A stretch of 64,000 bases of DNA from Piliocolobus tephrosceles (lineage: Eukaryota; Chordata; Mammalia; Primates; Cercopithecidae), in contig NC_045438.1 of assembly GCF_002776525.5 (NCBI RefSeq), positions 160,456,616-160,520,615 of the forward strand. The letters are read 5' to 3'. This document shows, piece after piece, positions 1-10,474 of the stretch (its first letter is position 1; the number at the start of each line of letters is the position of its first letter). The translations under genes were made by a program, and so were the position numbers. A model generated the notes under the pieces. The model did not search any database. It saw only the letters and a list, made by a program, of their open reading frames with translations, and was not told the origin of the DNA.

Positions 1-574
1 ATTCAGTTTATAGAATTAAGGACGGATTATAATCTTGACATCTTTTCAGTCTTACCTGTATTATATACCAACTACTCCTGTTTACAGTTCACTTCTTGCT
101 CCCTCTTGATTTTAAAACCCTAGAGCCCGAGCATGAGAGGAAATTCTAAGCTGGCATGTGAACTGGTCTGGGTCCCAGACACCGACAGCCAGGCGGGTCC
201 CAGACACCGACAGCCAGGCTAACCCCTCCCACCACCACCACATGTCAAGCCAGGGCCTGGACTCCAGCTTCCAGGTGCTGACTTGACTTGCTTGAGTTAA
301 AGTGTTGCTTCCTAAAAATTGGCATGTTTAACTGAGCTGTTAATACAATAAATCTTACCTCTAAAGCAAATCTTCCCTTACTCCCTTTAGCTCAGGTATG
401 TTTTAGCGTAGCTTTTAGGAACATTCTCTTCAAAAACTGCACCTTGCTGGCAGAGTTGCTACAGAATCTGGATTTCGAAAAGAATATTTGTAAAGTACAA
501 AGCATCCAGTAGTCCCATTAGCAAGAAGGTCCAGGAAGAAACTGACTGGGAAGTTGATCTGCCTTTATTCTCAG
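1..574 (+). other. TXNDC5 intron, 3' part
   Basis: Intronic, ending in cag at 572-574. It contains an exact 25-base head-to-tail duplication (170-194 and 195-219). I see nothing else in it. Confidence 0.85.
170..219. repeat. Exact 25-bp tandem duplication
   Basis: The 25-base unit starting gggtcccagacaccgacagc occurs twice with no mismatch, at 170-194 and 195-219. Identity between copies suggests a recent slip or a polymorphic repeat. Confidence 0.95.
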
Positions 575-661
575 GTTGATTGTACACAGCACTATGAGCT
601 CTGCTCCGGAAACCAAGTTCGTGGCTACCCCACTCTTCTCTGGTTCCGAGATGGGAAAAAG
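575..661 (+). CDS. TXNDC5: TXNDC5 coding exon (fifth from last): end of thioredoxin domain 2
   Basis: Eighty-seven bases, phase 0 at both ends, preceded by a polypyrimidine tract ending in cag and followed by gtatgt. It encodes 29 residues beginning VDCTQHYELC and ending FRDGKK, about residues 245-273. The RGYPTLLWF segment holds the cis-proline of a thioredoxin fold (YP) and the core strand after it. This domain's CGHC site is in the previous exon, outside the window. The frame is open. Confidence 0.96.
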
Positions 662-1320
662 GTATGTCTGCCCTTCCTGGTATTGAGAGTTCCTCATCTC
701 TTCGCCCCGTCAGGCTGAGCTACTGAGTGGTTTAATGGGTACAGTGAATTGCCAGTCTTGATTGTTAGGGCACTGGTTTGGAGAAATATGTGTAATGGAA
801 CAAATGTCTTTCTCTTAATTGATAAGATTTGGGTTGTGGAGATAAATTCATTTGTTATACCACCTGGAAACATTTCAGCGGCCCAAGTTATCACTAGAAT
901 AACCCAGATCTTACAGTCATAGGGTTGACTGTGCTCTGGTCATGAATACAAACCTTCAGGCCTTTGGACAGAGCTAAGGCTTGCACTTGGTCCGGTCCTG
1001 CCTCTCCCCCTCCTTCCCTGGCCGATGGTCAGCGGCTCAGAGTTCCCCATCAGCACGACAGCTCACTGGCAGGCCTCCGCCCCAGACTTCCATGATGTAT
1101 AACCCCACGGACGGAAGAGGGGCCTGTATAGTTCTCTCACCAAAGCCGAAGCATTCACTAATCCTCTCTACATTCCCATCTAAACACGAACATGCAGACT
1201 TAGCACCACAGCTAAGACATCTGGGAGATCCGACCTGGGCAAGCAGGGGTTGGAGGAAGGCTTAAGTGATTCCGAACACCAAAGTGGACTCACTCAGCAG
1301 TGTGCCCGTGTCTCGGACAG
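662..1320 (+). other. TXNDC5 intron
   Basis: GT-AG intron of 659 bases between two coding exons. No repeat or RNA gene recognised. Confidence 0.9.
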
Positions 1321-1464
1321 GTGGATCAGTACAAGGGAAAGCGGGATTTGGAGTCACTGAGGGAGTACGTGGAGTTGCAGCTGCAGCGCACAGAGACCGG
1401 AGCCACGGAGACCGTCAAGCCCTCAGAGGCCCCGGTGCTGGCAGCCGAGCCCGAGGCTGACAAG
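1321..1464 (+). CDS. TXNDC5: TXNDC5 coding exon (fourth from last): domain 2 end and inter-domain linker
   Basis: One hundred forty-four bases (48 codons), acceptor ggacag and donor gtgggt, phase 0 on both sides. It encodes VDQYKGKRDLESLREYVE, the last helix of thioredoxin domain 2, then a Thr/Glu/Ala/Pro-rich linker ending AAEPEADK, about residues 274-321. Compared with the human protein from memory, two residues differ: YVELQ for YVESQ and TVKPS for TVTPS. Both lie in or next to the linker, where little constraint is expected. Confidence 0.95.
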
Positions 1465-2958
1465 GTGGGTGCCTGCTGGGGTCGGGATCCATGCAGGCCC
1501 ATGGCCCCCGGCCCCCAGCCTACCCACCCTCAGAGGGCCTTCTCAAATGCTTTGGACAAAATGACAGTTTGGGGACAGAGTCATTCTGATGGTTGGCTAT
1601 AGCTGCATTTTCAACACGTATTTTTCATCGACTTTGGCATGCTTTCAGGGGTAAATGTAAACAAAAGCTTCCCTTTTAAAAACATGAAATGGATGTGAGA
1701 CAAATCCCAAGACAATATTTGTTGTCAAAAATCTCTAGAGAATCCTTCCTTTCCCCTTCGTTTTAAAGGATGACTATGCTCGGCAGGTTTCTGCTGTGAA
1801 ATCTTGGTTGCTGGCCCTGGGGCCCTGATTCTATTCCTGACCTTGTCCCGAGCATTTCCTTTCACCTGTGTTGTAAAGGCCCTAGAAGACCTGTAACCAA
1901 GAGGGCATCCACAGGGCTCAGGCTAGTGACTGGAGATGTAACCTGCTTAGGCCGTCCTGACACACTGGGGTTTCCTTCCTCCCCTCAGATAGCAGGAGGT
2001 TTTCGATGCGTTTGTTCTGCTTTATCAAGCCCTTGTTATATCACAGGCACTATTCTAGGCCACCAGGACATAAAAATAAAACCAGTTTCCTGCCTCTGAA
2101 GCATACAGGTCTCTAAGGCAAACGGTGAGAAGACACACAAGCCAATGGCAGGGGGCTGGGGCAGAAATGTGTGCAGGGCTGGTTGCTAGAGAGAAGTGGG
2201 GGCAAATGGGCAAGAAGTGTCCCTAAGGAGCTGACTGATGGGATCTGTGCTGGACAGATAGGCTGCGCAGGGCTGCCGCTGAGGCACTGCACCAGCAGAG
2301 ATCAGCCGGCGTTTCCGCAGGGCCAGAGCTGGGGCTGGGGGAACACAGTGGGAGACAGGTCGGGCTGTGGTGTAGGATCCCTGAGAGAGAGAGAGATGGG
2401 AGCTGGAGTTGAGAGGATGTGGGCAGCTGGCCAAGGATTACGAACTGTATCCCATATTCACAGGGAGCCCACGCAAGTTCTGTGCAGACTGGATTGTAGG
2501 AAGATGACTGGCATGCACACGTGCTGGAGGTGGGGAGCTGCTCTATTAGGCCATTAAAGATGACGCGTCTCCTGCTGCGGCTGTGACTGTGGGATGGTGA
2601 GGAGGAGAAAGCCAGCATAAGGAGTCCAGCCTGCTGTGCAGCGGGGAGGAGAGGGACGGAGGGTCAGAGGCGAGTCTGCTTCCGGCATATCTGGTGGAGG
2701 ACAGTACCCAGCACAGGGGCAGGGGAGAGCTCGAGGAAAAGGGATGAGCTTGGTTTTCAAGGTGTTGATCTTCACGGCTGTCGGCTGCGTAGGTGGCAGC
2801 GTTCAGTGGCAGTTCCATCCATGAGCCTGGGGCTACGGCAGGAGGAGGTCAGCACTGCTCTAGAGTGCCCGTGTCATCCTCTTCAGGTAGAAGCCACGCC
2901 TGAAGGCCACGAGATGGGATTTGAAAAAACCAGTGGAGCCACCAACCCCTTCTCACTG

Positions 2959-3358
2959 NNNNNNNNNNNNNNNNNNNNNNNNNNNNNNNNNNNNNNNNNN
3001 NNNNNNNNNNNNNNNNNNNNNNNNNNNNNNNNNNNNNNNNNNNNNNNNNNNNNNNNNNNNNNNNNNNNNNNNNNNNNNNNNNNNNNNNNNNNNNNNNNNN
3101 NNNNNNNNNNNNNNNNNNNNNNNNNNNNNNNNNNNNNNNNNNNNNNNNNNNNNNNNNNNNNNNNNNNNNNNNNNNNNNNNNNNNNNNNNNNNNNNNNNNN
3201 NNNNNNNNNNNNNNNNNNNNNNNNNNNNNNNNNNNNNNNNNNNNNNNNNNNNNNNNNNNNNNNNNNNNNNNNNNNNNNNNNNNNNNNNNNNNNNNNNNNN
3301 NNNNNNNNNNNNNNNNNNNNNNNNNNNNNNNNNNNNNNNNNNNNNNNNNNNNNNNNNN
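2959..3358. other. Assembly gap (400 N)
   Basis: Exactly 400 unresolved bases. The right edge is a C-rich tandem repeat, a common cause of sequencing and assembly failure. Frames reported across it are artefacts. Confidence 0.99.
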
Positions 3359-3455
3359 CCCCGCCCCCCTACCCACCCCCCCAGCTCCCCCCACACCGCC
3401 CTCCACCCCACAGCCCTCCTCACCCCACAGCCCTCCTCACCCCCACAGCCTCATC
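3359..3455. repeat. C-rich minisatellite edge
   Basis: Almost pure C with A/T interruptions. From 3404 to about 3451 it resolves into 17-base units of the type caccccacagccctcct. It probably continues into the gap on its left. Confidence 0.85.
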
Positions 3456-4591
3456 CCTAGTTGGACTCTTGTAGGTCAGGGATGACCTGAGTGTTGTTTA
3501 AAAGTTGATATTTTGGTTGAAAAAGTAAGCAGCTGGTTTTGTAGTTGTTAGGACCACATATGTTAGAGGAGTATATGTGTCATGGTGGTTACGAAGGTCA
3601 TCCCAAATTGAGTATAATTATATACCGTGGATGTTTTCATCACAGCACCATTTCTATTTATAATACAGTTTTCCACCATGAAGTGGGTCTTTTCAGTGCG
3701 TGCGGCGTCATGTTTCTGGACATAAAGATGGTAGTGTTCCACAATGGCCCCGCTTGGCCTCCGTCACTGACATATGTTACTCGATGCCAGATTCAAATGG
3801 AGCAGCCCTGGTACACTTAGCCACATGATAAATCATCCCATTCCTGCTCTCTGGAGAGAATCACAGGTCCATTTTTGGAGAAACACATAGACGTCATTCT
3901 GTAAAGAACTGTCAAGGGAGAATGGCTTTAAAGCAGACTACCATGTAGCACCTTTCCCTTAAATTCTCCAGCCAGAGCGTCCATCAACATTTTTCACATT
4001 GACTTAGAACAGGCTGCTTTCCATTTGTATGTTCAATATAAAACACCTATCATTGCCTGTGCTATTGTAACTCGGTTCTTTCTGTTGCGTAGAGAGGATG
4101 TCAAAAAGGGTGTTAGGAGAACAGGGTGGCCAGTGAGAAAAGCAGCTGAGGATCAGACTTCAGTGGGTGTTCTAGAGACTCCAAGCCTAGAGGTGCAGAC
4201 TCAAGTGTCGGACACCCAGGGCTGCCTGGTCCACACCATAGAGCCCTGGAGCGTTGTCAGAACAGTGGCCTGGGAGTTTTCAACCTGCCTCATCCCCAAA
4301 AGACAGCCCCTGCCCCCACCACCCCCATACAGTGTCCAGCTACCTCCTCACCTCATCTCCCAGCCTTGGGACCCAGGGACTTGTATTGATCTCTCTGCCC
4401 TTCAGAGGCTGCCAGCCTCCCTTTGTATATAGCCTATGAAATGCAGATTGTGTAGGTATTTCTTTGTGACTTTGGAGCCTGCATAATGGCATTTTTAAAA
4501 AATTACTGATTCGTGTATCTGCAATCCCAAAGCATGGCCCTGCTCAACTTTAAGGGATGTACTTGAACTGTGGCTTTTCCCTCCCTTGAAG

Positions 4592-4674
4592 GGCACTGTG
4601 TTGGCACTCACTGAAAATAACTTCGATGACACCATTGCAGAAGGAATAACCTTCATCAAGTTTTATGCTCCATG
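4592..4674 (+). CDS. TXNDC5: TXNDC5 coding exon (third from last): start of thioredoxin domain 3
   Basis: Eighty-three bases, acceptor ttgaag and donor gtaagt. It encodes GTVLALTENNFDDTIAEG then ITFIKFYAP, the first beta strand and helix of thioredoxin domain 3 and the strand leading into the active site, about residues 322-348. The final TG is completed by the first G of the next exon to give the tryptophan before CGHC, so this is a phase 2 intron placed at the active site. Confidence 0.96.
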
Positions 4675-6092
4675 GTAAGTGGCTCTTTAATTAGAAACTA
4701 CTTTGTCCATGTGTACTAAGAAGTCACACCATGTTTTCCAGCTCATCTCCCACCCCTCCAGACTCAATGGTGGGCACGTGTTGCATTTACATGTAGGTCA
4801 TGTTGTAGGAAATAAGGAACTGTTATTATGCTCCTATATTCAGATACGTTAAACTTCAGTGGCTTTAATTATATATGGAGAATGAGGCTAATGTAAAGTT
4901 CTATCAACTTTGGAGAAAACATAAAAATTGAGGCAAATTATGATGGCCATATTCAGTTTTGTGGTATCTGCACTTTTCCAAATAGATGGCCTTTTTTTTT
5001 GGCGAAACAATGAGTGTCATGATGTAGTTTTGCTCCTCGGTTCTTTTAAGTAGTCAGATTTCTTTTGTAGAGAAATCCAGTAGAGTCTGTTAGAGCCATG
5101 CAGTATGCTACGCAGTTTGCTGAACCTGCATGCCACATGGTCTCGGAGACCAGAGCAGAAGTGGATTGCAGATAGTGTGAGATCCAGACAACCTTGGTTC
5201 TAAGACTTACCGTGAATGTCCTTTAATTCCTTTGAACCCCAGTTCCCTCAGCTGAAAAATGGGAGTAACTTTTTGTCTTCACAAATAAAACAATCCATTT
5301 GGAAAAGCAGAGTATTTAGGACAACATTAAATTCTTTATCTAAACATGATAAAGGCGCCACTTTTCTTTTTGTTACGCTCCACATATTCCTGAGAAACTA
5401 ACCGTAGGGGTAAAAATAAGCACAGGACTCAAACGAACCGTAGCGATGCCTTTCAAATCATTTTCAACTTTTAAAAACCTAAAGCTCCATAGATCAAGTA
5501 TCAAGAAAGAGGATCCCCTTTGGCTGAAGGGGAGCCATCTATACGGCAGGAGGGGGTCAGAAGAGACAAGGGAACAGAGTCAGGTAGAAGGGAGGGTTTG
5601 AACCAAACTTAGTCATGGCCTTGATGCTCACCCCAGATGGCTGAAGTACCAAGGAGGCCTTAAAATGGTTTTGAAATTCTGAGACCCCAAGCGATCAAAT
5701 CTAAAATGTCTTTGGCATTCAAGTGACTTTTTTAGAAATTGTGTGGCATCTGCTGTCTTCCCTGTTCCTCTGCTCCTGGTGCTTTCATAAACCAGTTAGT
5801 GCAGTTGACCATGGCATGGGAATGGTCTCAGAATCTCAACTTGTTTTCAGACTGGCTTGCTTCTGTCACGTTGTCTGAAAGTCTACCTTGGATCAACTTT
5901 GGGGTTCTTCGTTTGGCATGGGAGGAGGAGGAAGAGTTAATGTGCGCCCAGCGGGAGAATTTGGTATTTTACAGATTTCTAGGCAATTGTCATCTGTCCC
6001 ATACAGAAGAAACAGGGCTTGTCTTGGCAGCCAAGTGTAGGTGAATGATCTCGACCCAGGATTTCAACAAGCTGTCCTTTTTCTCTTCCTAG
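4675..6092 (+). other. TXNDC5 intron
   Basis: GT-AG intron of 1,418 bases, phase 2. It contains one old MIR-like piece near 5170-5300 and otherwise nothing I recognise. Confidence 0.9.
5170..5300 (-). repeat. MIR-like SINE fragment
   Basis: The segment with cagttccctcagctgaaaaa then tgggagtaact matches the antisense of the MIR core (cagtttcctcatctgtaaaatggg). Diverged; boundaries approximate. Confidence 0.5.
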
Positions 6093-6222
6093 GTGTGGTC
6101 ATTGTAAGAATCTGGCTCCTACTTGGGAGGAACTCTCTAGAAAGGAATTCCCTGGCCTGGCGGGGGTCAAGATCGCTGAAGTAGACTGCACTGCTGAACG
6201 GAGCATTTGCAGCAAGTACTCG
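6093..6222 (+). CDS. TXNDC5: TXNDC5 coding exon (second from last): CGHC active site of domain 3
   Basis: One hundred thirty bases, acceptor cttcctag and donor gtgggt. After the G that completes Trp349, codons 6094-6105 read Cys-Gly-His-Cys, the redox-active site of thioredoxin domain 3 (residues 350-353 if the protein is 432 long). The exon goes on to KIAEVDCTAE and ends ICSKYS. From memory, the human protein has Thr where CGHCKN has Asn, Lys where ELSRKE has Arg, and Asn where AERSIC has Ser. All catalytic residues are present and the frame is intact. Confidence 0.97.
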
Positions 6223-7280
6223 GTGGGTGCTCGGATGGATGCTTATGGGAGCAGATCCCGAGGGAACTGTGCCTCAACCACGGTCACTCACTCTGCCCTC
6301 ATCTTCTCAACAATGTGGCTTTTATGTCCCTTTGAGTTGTTTTGAGAAGCAAAAGAGATCCTCTCTCAAAGGAAAGGCATTCTTCTCCACCCACTTTTTA
6401 CTTAGTATCCATGTTTCAGTGCAGGCTTTCAGGCCTTGCTGTCTGAGTATAAGGCCATGAAGTAACAGACCCCACACCATAGACTGGGGGGCTTCCCACA
6501 CCACTACTCTTGATGATTGACCAGTGGTCTGTAGCCTACGCCATAAATACCTGAGTCGCTCATTTTTCACACATAAGCCAGCATTCTAAAATGCAGGGGC
6601 TGAATCTCAGAATCATTTCAACATACCCTCCTTTCTGAAAGGGCCATGCCAGCAAACGGTGCTGGGCTTGGGTTAACTACTGCCTTCATTCCAAGCTGTT
6701 AGCACAATCTGATGGCCTGGAAGATTTGTCATTTTTATTTCTCCTTTTGTGTTATTCAGACACTTTTGGAGCCTTTTAGATGGAGAATAGACGTAACCCA
6801 TAGTGTCCTTATCATTAAAAGATACCAGTTGTTTCTTGTGCCCTAAAATTCTTAGAAACGAGCTGCAACTGAAAAATGTATCCTGAAGAGGATCTTGCTC
6901 TCATGGTCTGGTCTGCAGACCACCAGGGCATCGCAAGGGAGGTCGCTGGAAATGCAGACTCCCAGGCCTGCTGGATCCAAATCTGCATCTTCACCAGATC
7001 CGCAGGTGATTGTGGCACAGTAAAGACTGAAAGGGTCTACTTTAGGGTAAAATCGTTCCTTTGATGCTGATCTTTAATGATGTCATTTTGAATTCAGAAG
7101 TGCCCCACGGCTTTGCTTTCTAAACAGTCTGCTCCTCTTTTAGTGGAATATATACCTTTAAAAATTAGCCACAGAATTTTCCAGCCACGACAGTAGGAGT
7201 GTATCTGGTTTTATTTAGGAAGCACTTTGTATGTGATCTGGACCGCTGGTTTGCAAACTTTTTTTTTTTTCTGGTTTAAG
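6223..7280 (+). other. TXNDC5 last intron
   Basis: GT-AG intron of 1,058 bases with a strong T-tract before the acceptor. No repeat recognised. Confidence 0.9.
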
Positions 7281-7403
7281 GTACGAGGCTACCCCACATT
7301 GTTGCTTTTCCGAGGAGGGAAGAAAGTCAGCGAGCACAGTGGAGGCAGAGACCTTGACTCGTTACACCGCTTTGTCCTGGGCCAAGCGAAAGACGAACTC
7401 TAG
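7281..7403 (+). CDS. TXNDC5: TXNDC5 last coding exon with KDEL retrieval signal
   Basis: The acceptor at 7279-7280 follows a long T tract (tttctggtttaag). The exon encodes 40 residues and a TAG stop at 7401-7403. It contains RGYPTLLLFRGGKK, the cis-proline loop and core strand of thioredoxin domain 3, then a C-terminal helix and QAKDEL. KDEL is the signal recognised by the KDEL receptor for return from Golgi to ER. Human has Ser where this sequence has Gly just before QAKDEL (from memory). The domain is complete. Confidence 0.97.
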   Translation, partial: VRGYPTLLLFRGGKKVSEHSGGRDLDSLHRFVLGQAKDEL

Positions 7404-8783
7404 AAACGCAGTTGGAGGTCACCTCTCCTGCCCGGCTCCTGCACCCCGCATTTAGGAGTTCAGTCCCACAGAGGCCACTGGGTTCCCGGCGGTGGCTGTT
7501 CAGAAAGCAGAACATACTAAGCGTGTGGTATCTTCTTTGTGTGTGTGTGTTCCAAGCCAACACACTCTACAAATTCTTTACTAAGTTTCTCCAAGTAAAT
7601 GTGTAACTCATGGTCACTGTGTAAACTAAATATTTTCAGTGGCGATATAGCCCCTTTGACCTTCTCTTGATGAAATTTAAATGGTTTCCTTTGAGACTGA
7701 AATAGAGTTGAGGGAAATCAAATTGCTGGACTATTTTTGGCTCCTGAGTTGAGTGATTTTGGTGAAAGAAAGCACATCCAAAGCATAGTTTAACTGCCCA
7801 CGAATTCTGGAAAGGTGGCCTTGTGGCAGTATTGCCGTTCCTCTGATCTTAAGGTCACAGTTGACTCAGTACTGTGGTTGGTCTGTAGCATGGAGCAGAT
7901 TTAAATGCAGAACCCCACACCTCTGGAAGATACCTTCATGGCCACTGCTGGAGCTTCTGTTTCTGTGAATACTTCTCTCAATGTGAGAGGTTAGCCATAA
8001 TGAAAGCAGCGTTACTTCTGACTGTGCCTGAGTAAGAGAATGCTGATGCCATAACTTTACGTGTCCATACTTGTCAAATCAGTTACTGTTCAGGGATCCC
8101 TCTGTTTCTCATGGGGTGAAACGTTTCTTTAGTTCATCCTGTTAACACGAAGCCAGAGTCCACATGAACTGTAAGATTGGATGTCTTCCTTAGAAAGGGT
8201 AGGCATGGAAAATTCCACAAGGAGTTGTATTATTTGTCACCTGGGGCGACAAGACCAGAGGGGCTTTCCCAGGCCTGGGTGTCCAGGGAGGCTCTGCAGC
8301 CCTGTTGAAGTGTCCTAACTAGAGTTTCGGATTCTGTTCCTCAGTAGTCCTTTTAGAGGCTTGCTATACTTGGTCTGCTTCAAGGAGGTCGACCTTCTAA
8401 TGTATGAAGAATGGGATGCATTTGAGCTCAAGACCAAAGACAGATGTCAGCGGGACTGCTCTGGCCCTGGTGTGCACGGCTGTGGCAGCTGTTGATGCCA
8501 GTGTCATGCTACCCTTATGATTAAACACTTTTACTGTCTCCTTCGGGAATAAGCCCTTACAGGACTAAGCTCTAAGATAGGTGTTTGTCCTTTTACCATC
8601 GAACTACTTCCCATAATAACCACTTTGCGTCCAACACCCTTCACCCACCTCCCACACGCAAGGGGATGTGGATACTTGGCCCAAAGTAACTGGTGGTAGG
8701 AATCTTAGAAACAAGACCACGTATACTGTCTGAGGCAGAAGATAACAGCAGCATCTCAACCAACCTCTGCCTTAAAGGAAATC

Positions 8784-8789
8784 TTTATT
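8784..8789 (-). terminator. BMP6: BMP6 poly(A) signal AATAAA (minus strand)
   Basis: The plus strand reads tttatt, which is AATAAA on the minus strand. Minus-strand sequence just downstream is G/T-rich (gaggttggttgagatgctgctg), as expected for a cleavage region. Cleavage is predicted near 8760-8774, inside the TXNDC5 3' UTR. Confidence 0.7.
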
Positions 8790-8947
8790 AATCATGTGTG
8801 GTTCACAGATAATTCTTTTTTTAAAAAATCCCCAACCTCCTAGAGAAGCACAACTGTCAAGAGTGGCTTCAGCTTTGCATCACGAGTCCTGTATTCCAAG
8901 AAAATCAAAGTGGTACAATTTGTTTGTTTACACTATGATACTTTCTA

Positions 8948-8953
8948 AATAAA
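8948..8953 (+). terminator. TXNDC5: TXNDC5 poly(A) signal AATAAA
   Basis: Canonical AATAAA on the plus strand, followed within 30 bases by a GT-rich stretch (gtctggtcttcagtgtt), the usual arrangement around a cleavage site. Cleavage is expected near 8968-8975. A second AATAAA at 9010-9015 could serve as a distal alternative. Confidence 0.75.
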
Positions 8954-10122
8954 CTCTTTTTTTAAAAAAGTCTGGTCTTCAGTGTTACAGCAAAACATAT
9001 AAAATAGACAATAAATTATAGTTTATATTTACAAAAAAAGCTGTAAGTGCAAACGGTTGTAGATTATAAATGTATTATTTAATCAGTTTAGTATGAAATT
9101 GCCTTCCCAGTACATGATTGTGAAAAAGACATTTAGAAAATATTCTAAAATTTGATCCGAGCCTCACTTTCTGCAAAGGAAATCATGATTTCAGTTCATA
9201 AACAGCACTCTTATCCCCCTATCGCTATTATAAGCTGGGCACCCTCATTTTCTTTTCTTTGTTGGTTCTAACCTGTGGCATGGTATGCTGTATAGTAAAC
9301 AGGCAGAGAACCGCTTTACTGAAATAGATATTAGAGCCAGCAGTCCAGAAGTTAATGTGCTGGTCAAAGAACCGTTCTGATAAAGAAGAGGTGCAGCGTT
9401 GCCTTCACGTGTTACACACCCCTTGCAGCCTCACCTCGGAGTGTGATCAGTCTACTTTTGGTACTAGCAAAGAGTATAGCAAATGGAGGATTGAGGTGTA
9501 GAAATGGCATGTTTTGGCAGAAATAAGTATATATTCACACCAACAAAACTCCAGCATGAACATACAACAGCAATGACTGAGACAAAGGCGCCCCATGGAG
9601 CCCTGGCTGTGGCCTGGGCTGTGGGTCATGTGTGAAATGGAACTTCCTGGGAATGAAATCTGAGCAGAGGCGTTCCCCCAACTTCCCCAATTTCTGTTCT
9701 CCGTAAAATCTACCTTTGATAGACAGTACTGAACCAGCTGATACTTTAACCAAGAATACATTTAACTCCTTTGAGATGATTTTCCCTATTTACTAACACC
9801 CCAAATAGCTTGATCTACAGCTAAAACTAATTTTGGTGGGTTTTTGGGGAAGGAGGGGAGGAAGAGCGTCACGGTGGTTTGTGCAGTTACCGGACTTTAC
9901 AGACATCCAAACTCAGCTTGCTACAGACCAACAACTACTCACGTCATTTACCAAGTGAGCAAATTATTAATGAGGTCCTTTAAAATCTTCTTGGGTAATA
10001 AGGCACTGGCGTGAGAAAGTTTCCAAGTCTCATCCCACCTCCAGCTGTGCTGCTGTGTTTTTAAGGCAGATGTAATCTAGGACTCCAAGGCAGACTGTGT
10101 GTCCCCAGCATCTGGTTTCGAG

Positions 10123-10363
<241 letters not shown>

Positions 10364-10474
10364 CAAGGTTTGCACGATCGCGTGGTTGGTTGCATTCATG
10401 TGTGCGTTGAGTGGGAAGGAGCATTCCCCATCACAGTAATTGGCAGCGTAGCCCTTGGGTGCAATGATCCAGTC
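10364..10474 (-). CDS. BMP6: BMP6 exon 6: central part of the mature ligand
   Basis: One hundred eleven bases (37 codons) on the minus strand, acceptor aatcaag and donor gtgagc. It encodes DWIIAPKGYAANYCDGEC and then SFPLNAHMNATNHAIVQTL, human residues 428-464. It contains knot cysteines 441 and 445, the WIIAPKGY wrist segment used in receptor binding, and the conserved N-glycosylation sequon NAT at 454. No residue looks unusual for BMP6. Confidence 0.98.

Larger units (their letters stand above)
1465..4591 (+). other. TXNDC5 intron with assembly gap
   Basis: GT-AG intron of about 3.1 kb by assembly coordinates; true length is unknown because of the 400-N gap at 2959-3358. Apart from the C-rich repeat beside the gap I recognise no element. 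Confidence 0.88.
1..8972 (+). other. TXNDC5: TXNDC5 gene, 3' portion (last five coding exons and 3' UTR)
   Basis: TXNDC5 (ERp46/EndoPDI) is a soluble ER-lumen protein disulfide isomerase with three thioredoxin domains, each with a CGHC site, and a C-terminal KDEL retrieval signal. The window encodes 188 residues in five exons (575-661, 1321-1464, 4592-4674, 6093-6222, 7281-7403). Set against the 432-residue human protein as I know it, that is residues 245-432: the second half of domain 2, an acidic linker and all of domain 3. All introns are GT-AG and phases close. The 5' exons with the signal peptide, domain 1 and the first half of domain 2 lie upstream of base 1. BMP6 follows on the opposite strand, as in human. 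The gene limit at about 8972 is inferred from the poly(A) signal. Confidence 0.96.
7404..8972 (+). other. TXNDC5: TXNDC5 3' UTR
   Basis: About 1.57 kb between the TAG stop and the predicted poly(A) site, with no coding potential and no Alu insertion. A short gt run lies at 7541-7550. The 3' end is inferred from the signal at 8948-8953. An earlier ATTAAA at 8520-8525 could give a shorter form. The last ~200 bases overlap the antisense BMP6 3' UTR. Confidence 0.85.
8765..10122 (-). other. BMP6: BMP6 3' UTR
   Basis: About 1.36 kb from the stop codon down to a minus-strand AATAAA at 8789-8784. The block 8980-9090 is strongly AT-rich and reads ATTTA more than once on the minus strand, so it could act as an AU-rich stability element. 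No Alu is inserted. The end near 8765 is inferred. Confidence 0.82.

Noticed and set aside
2806..3474. Open frames of 150-220 codons at 2806-3474
   Set aside because: Most codons are N; they exist only because the gap contains no stop.
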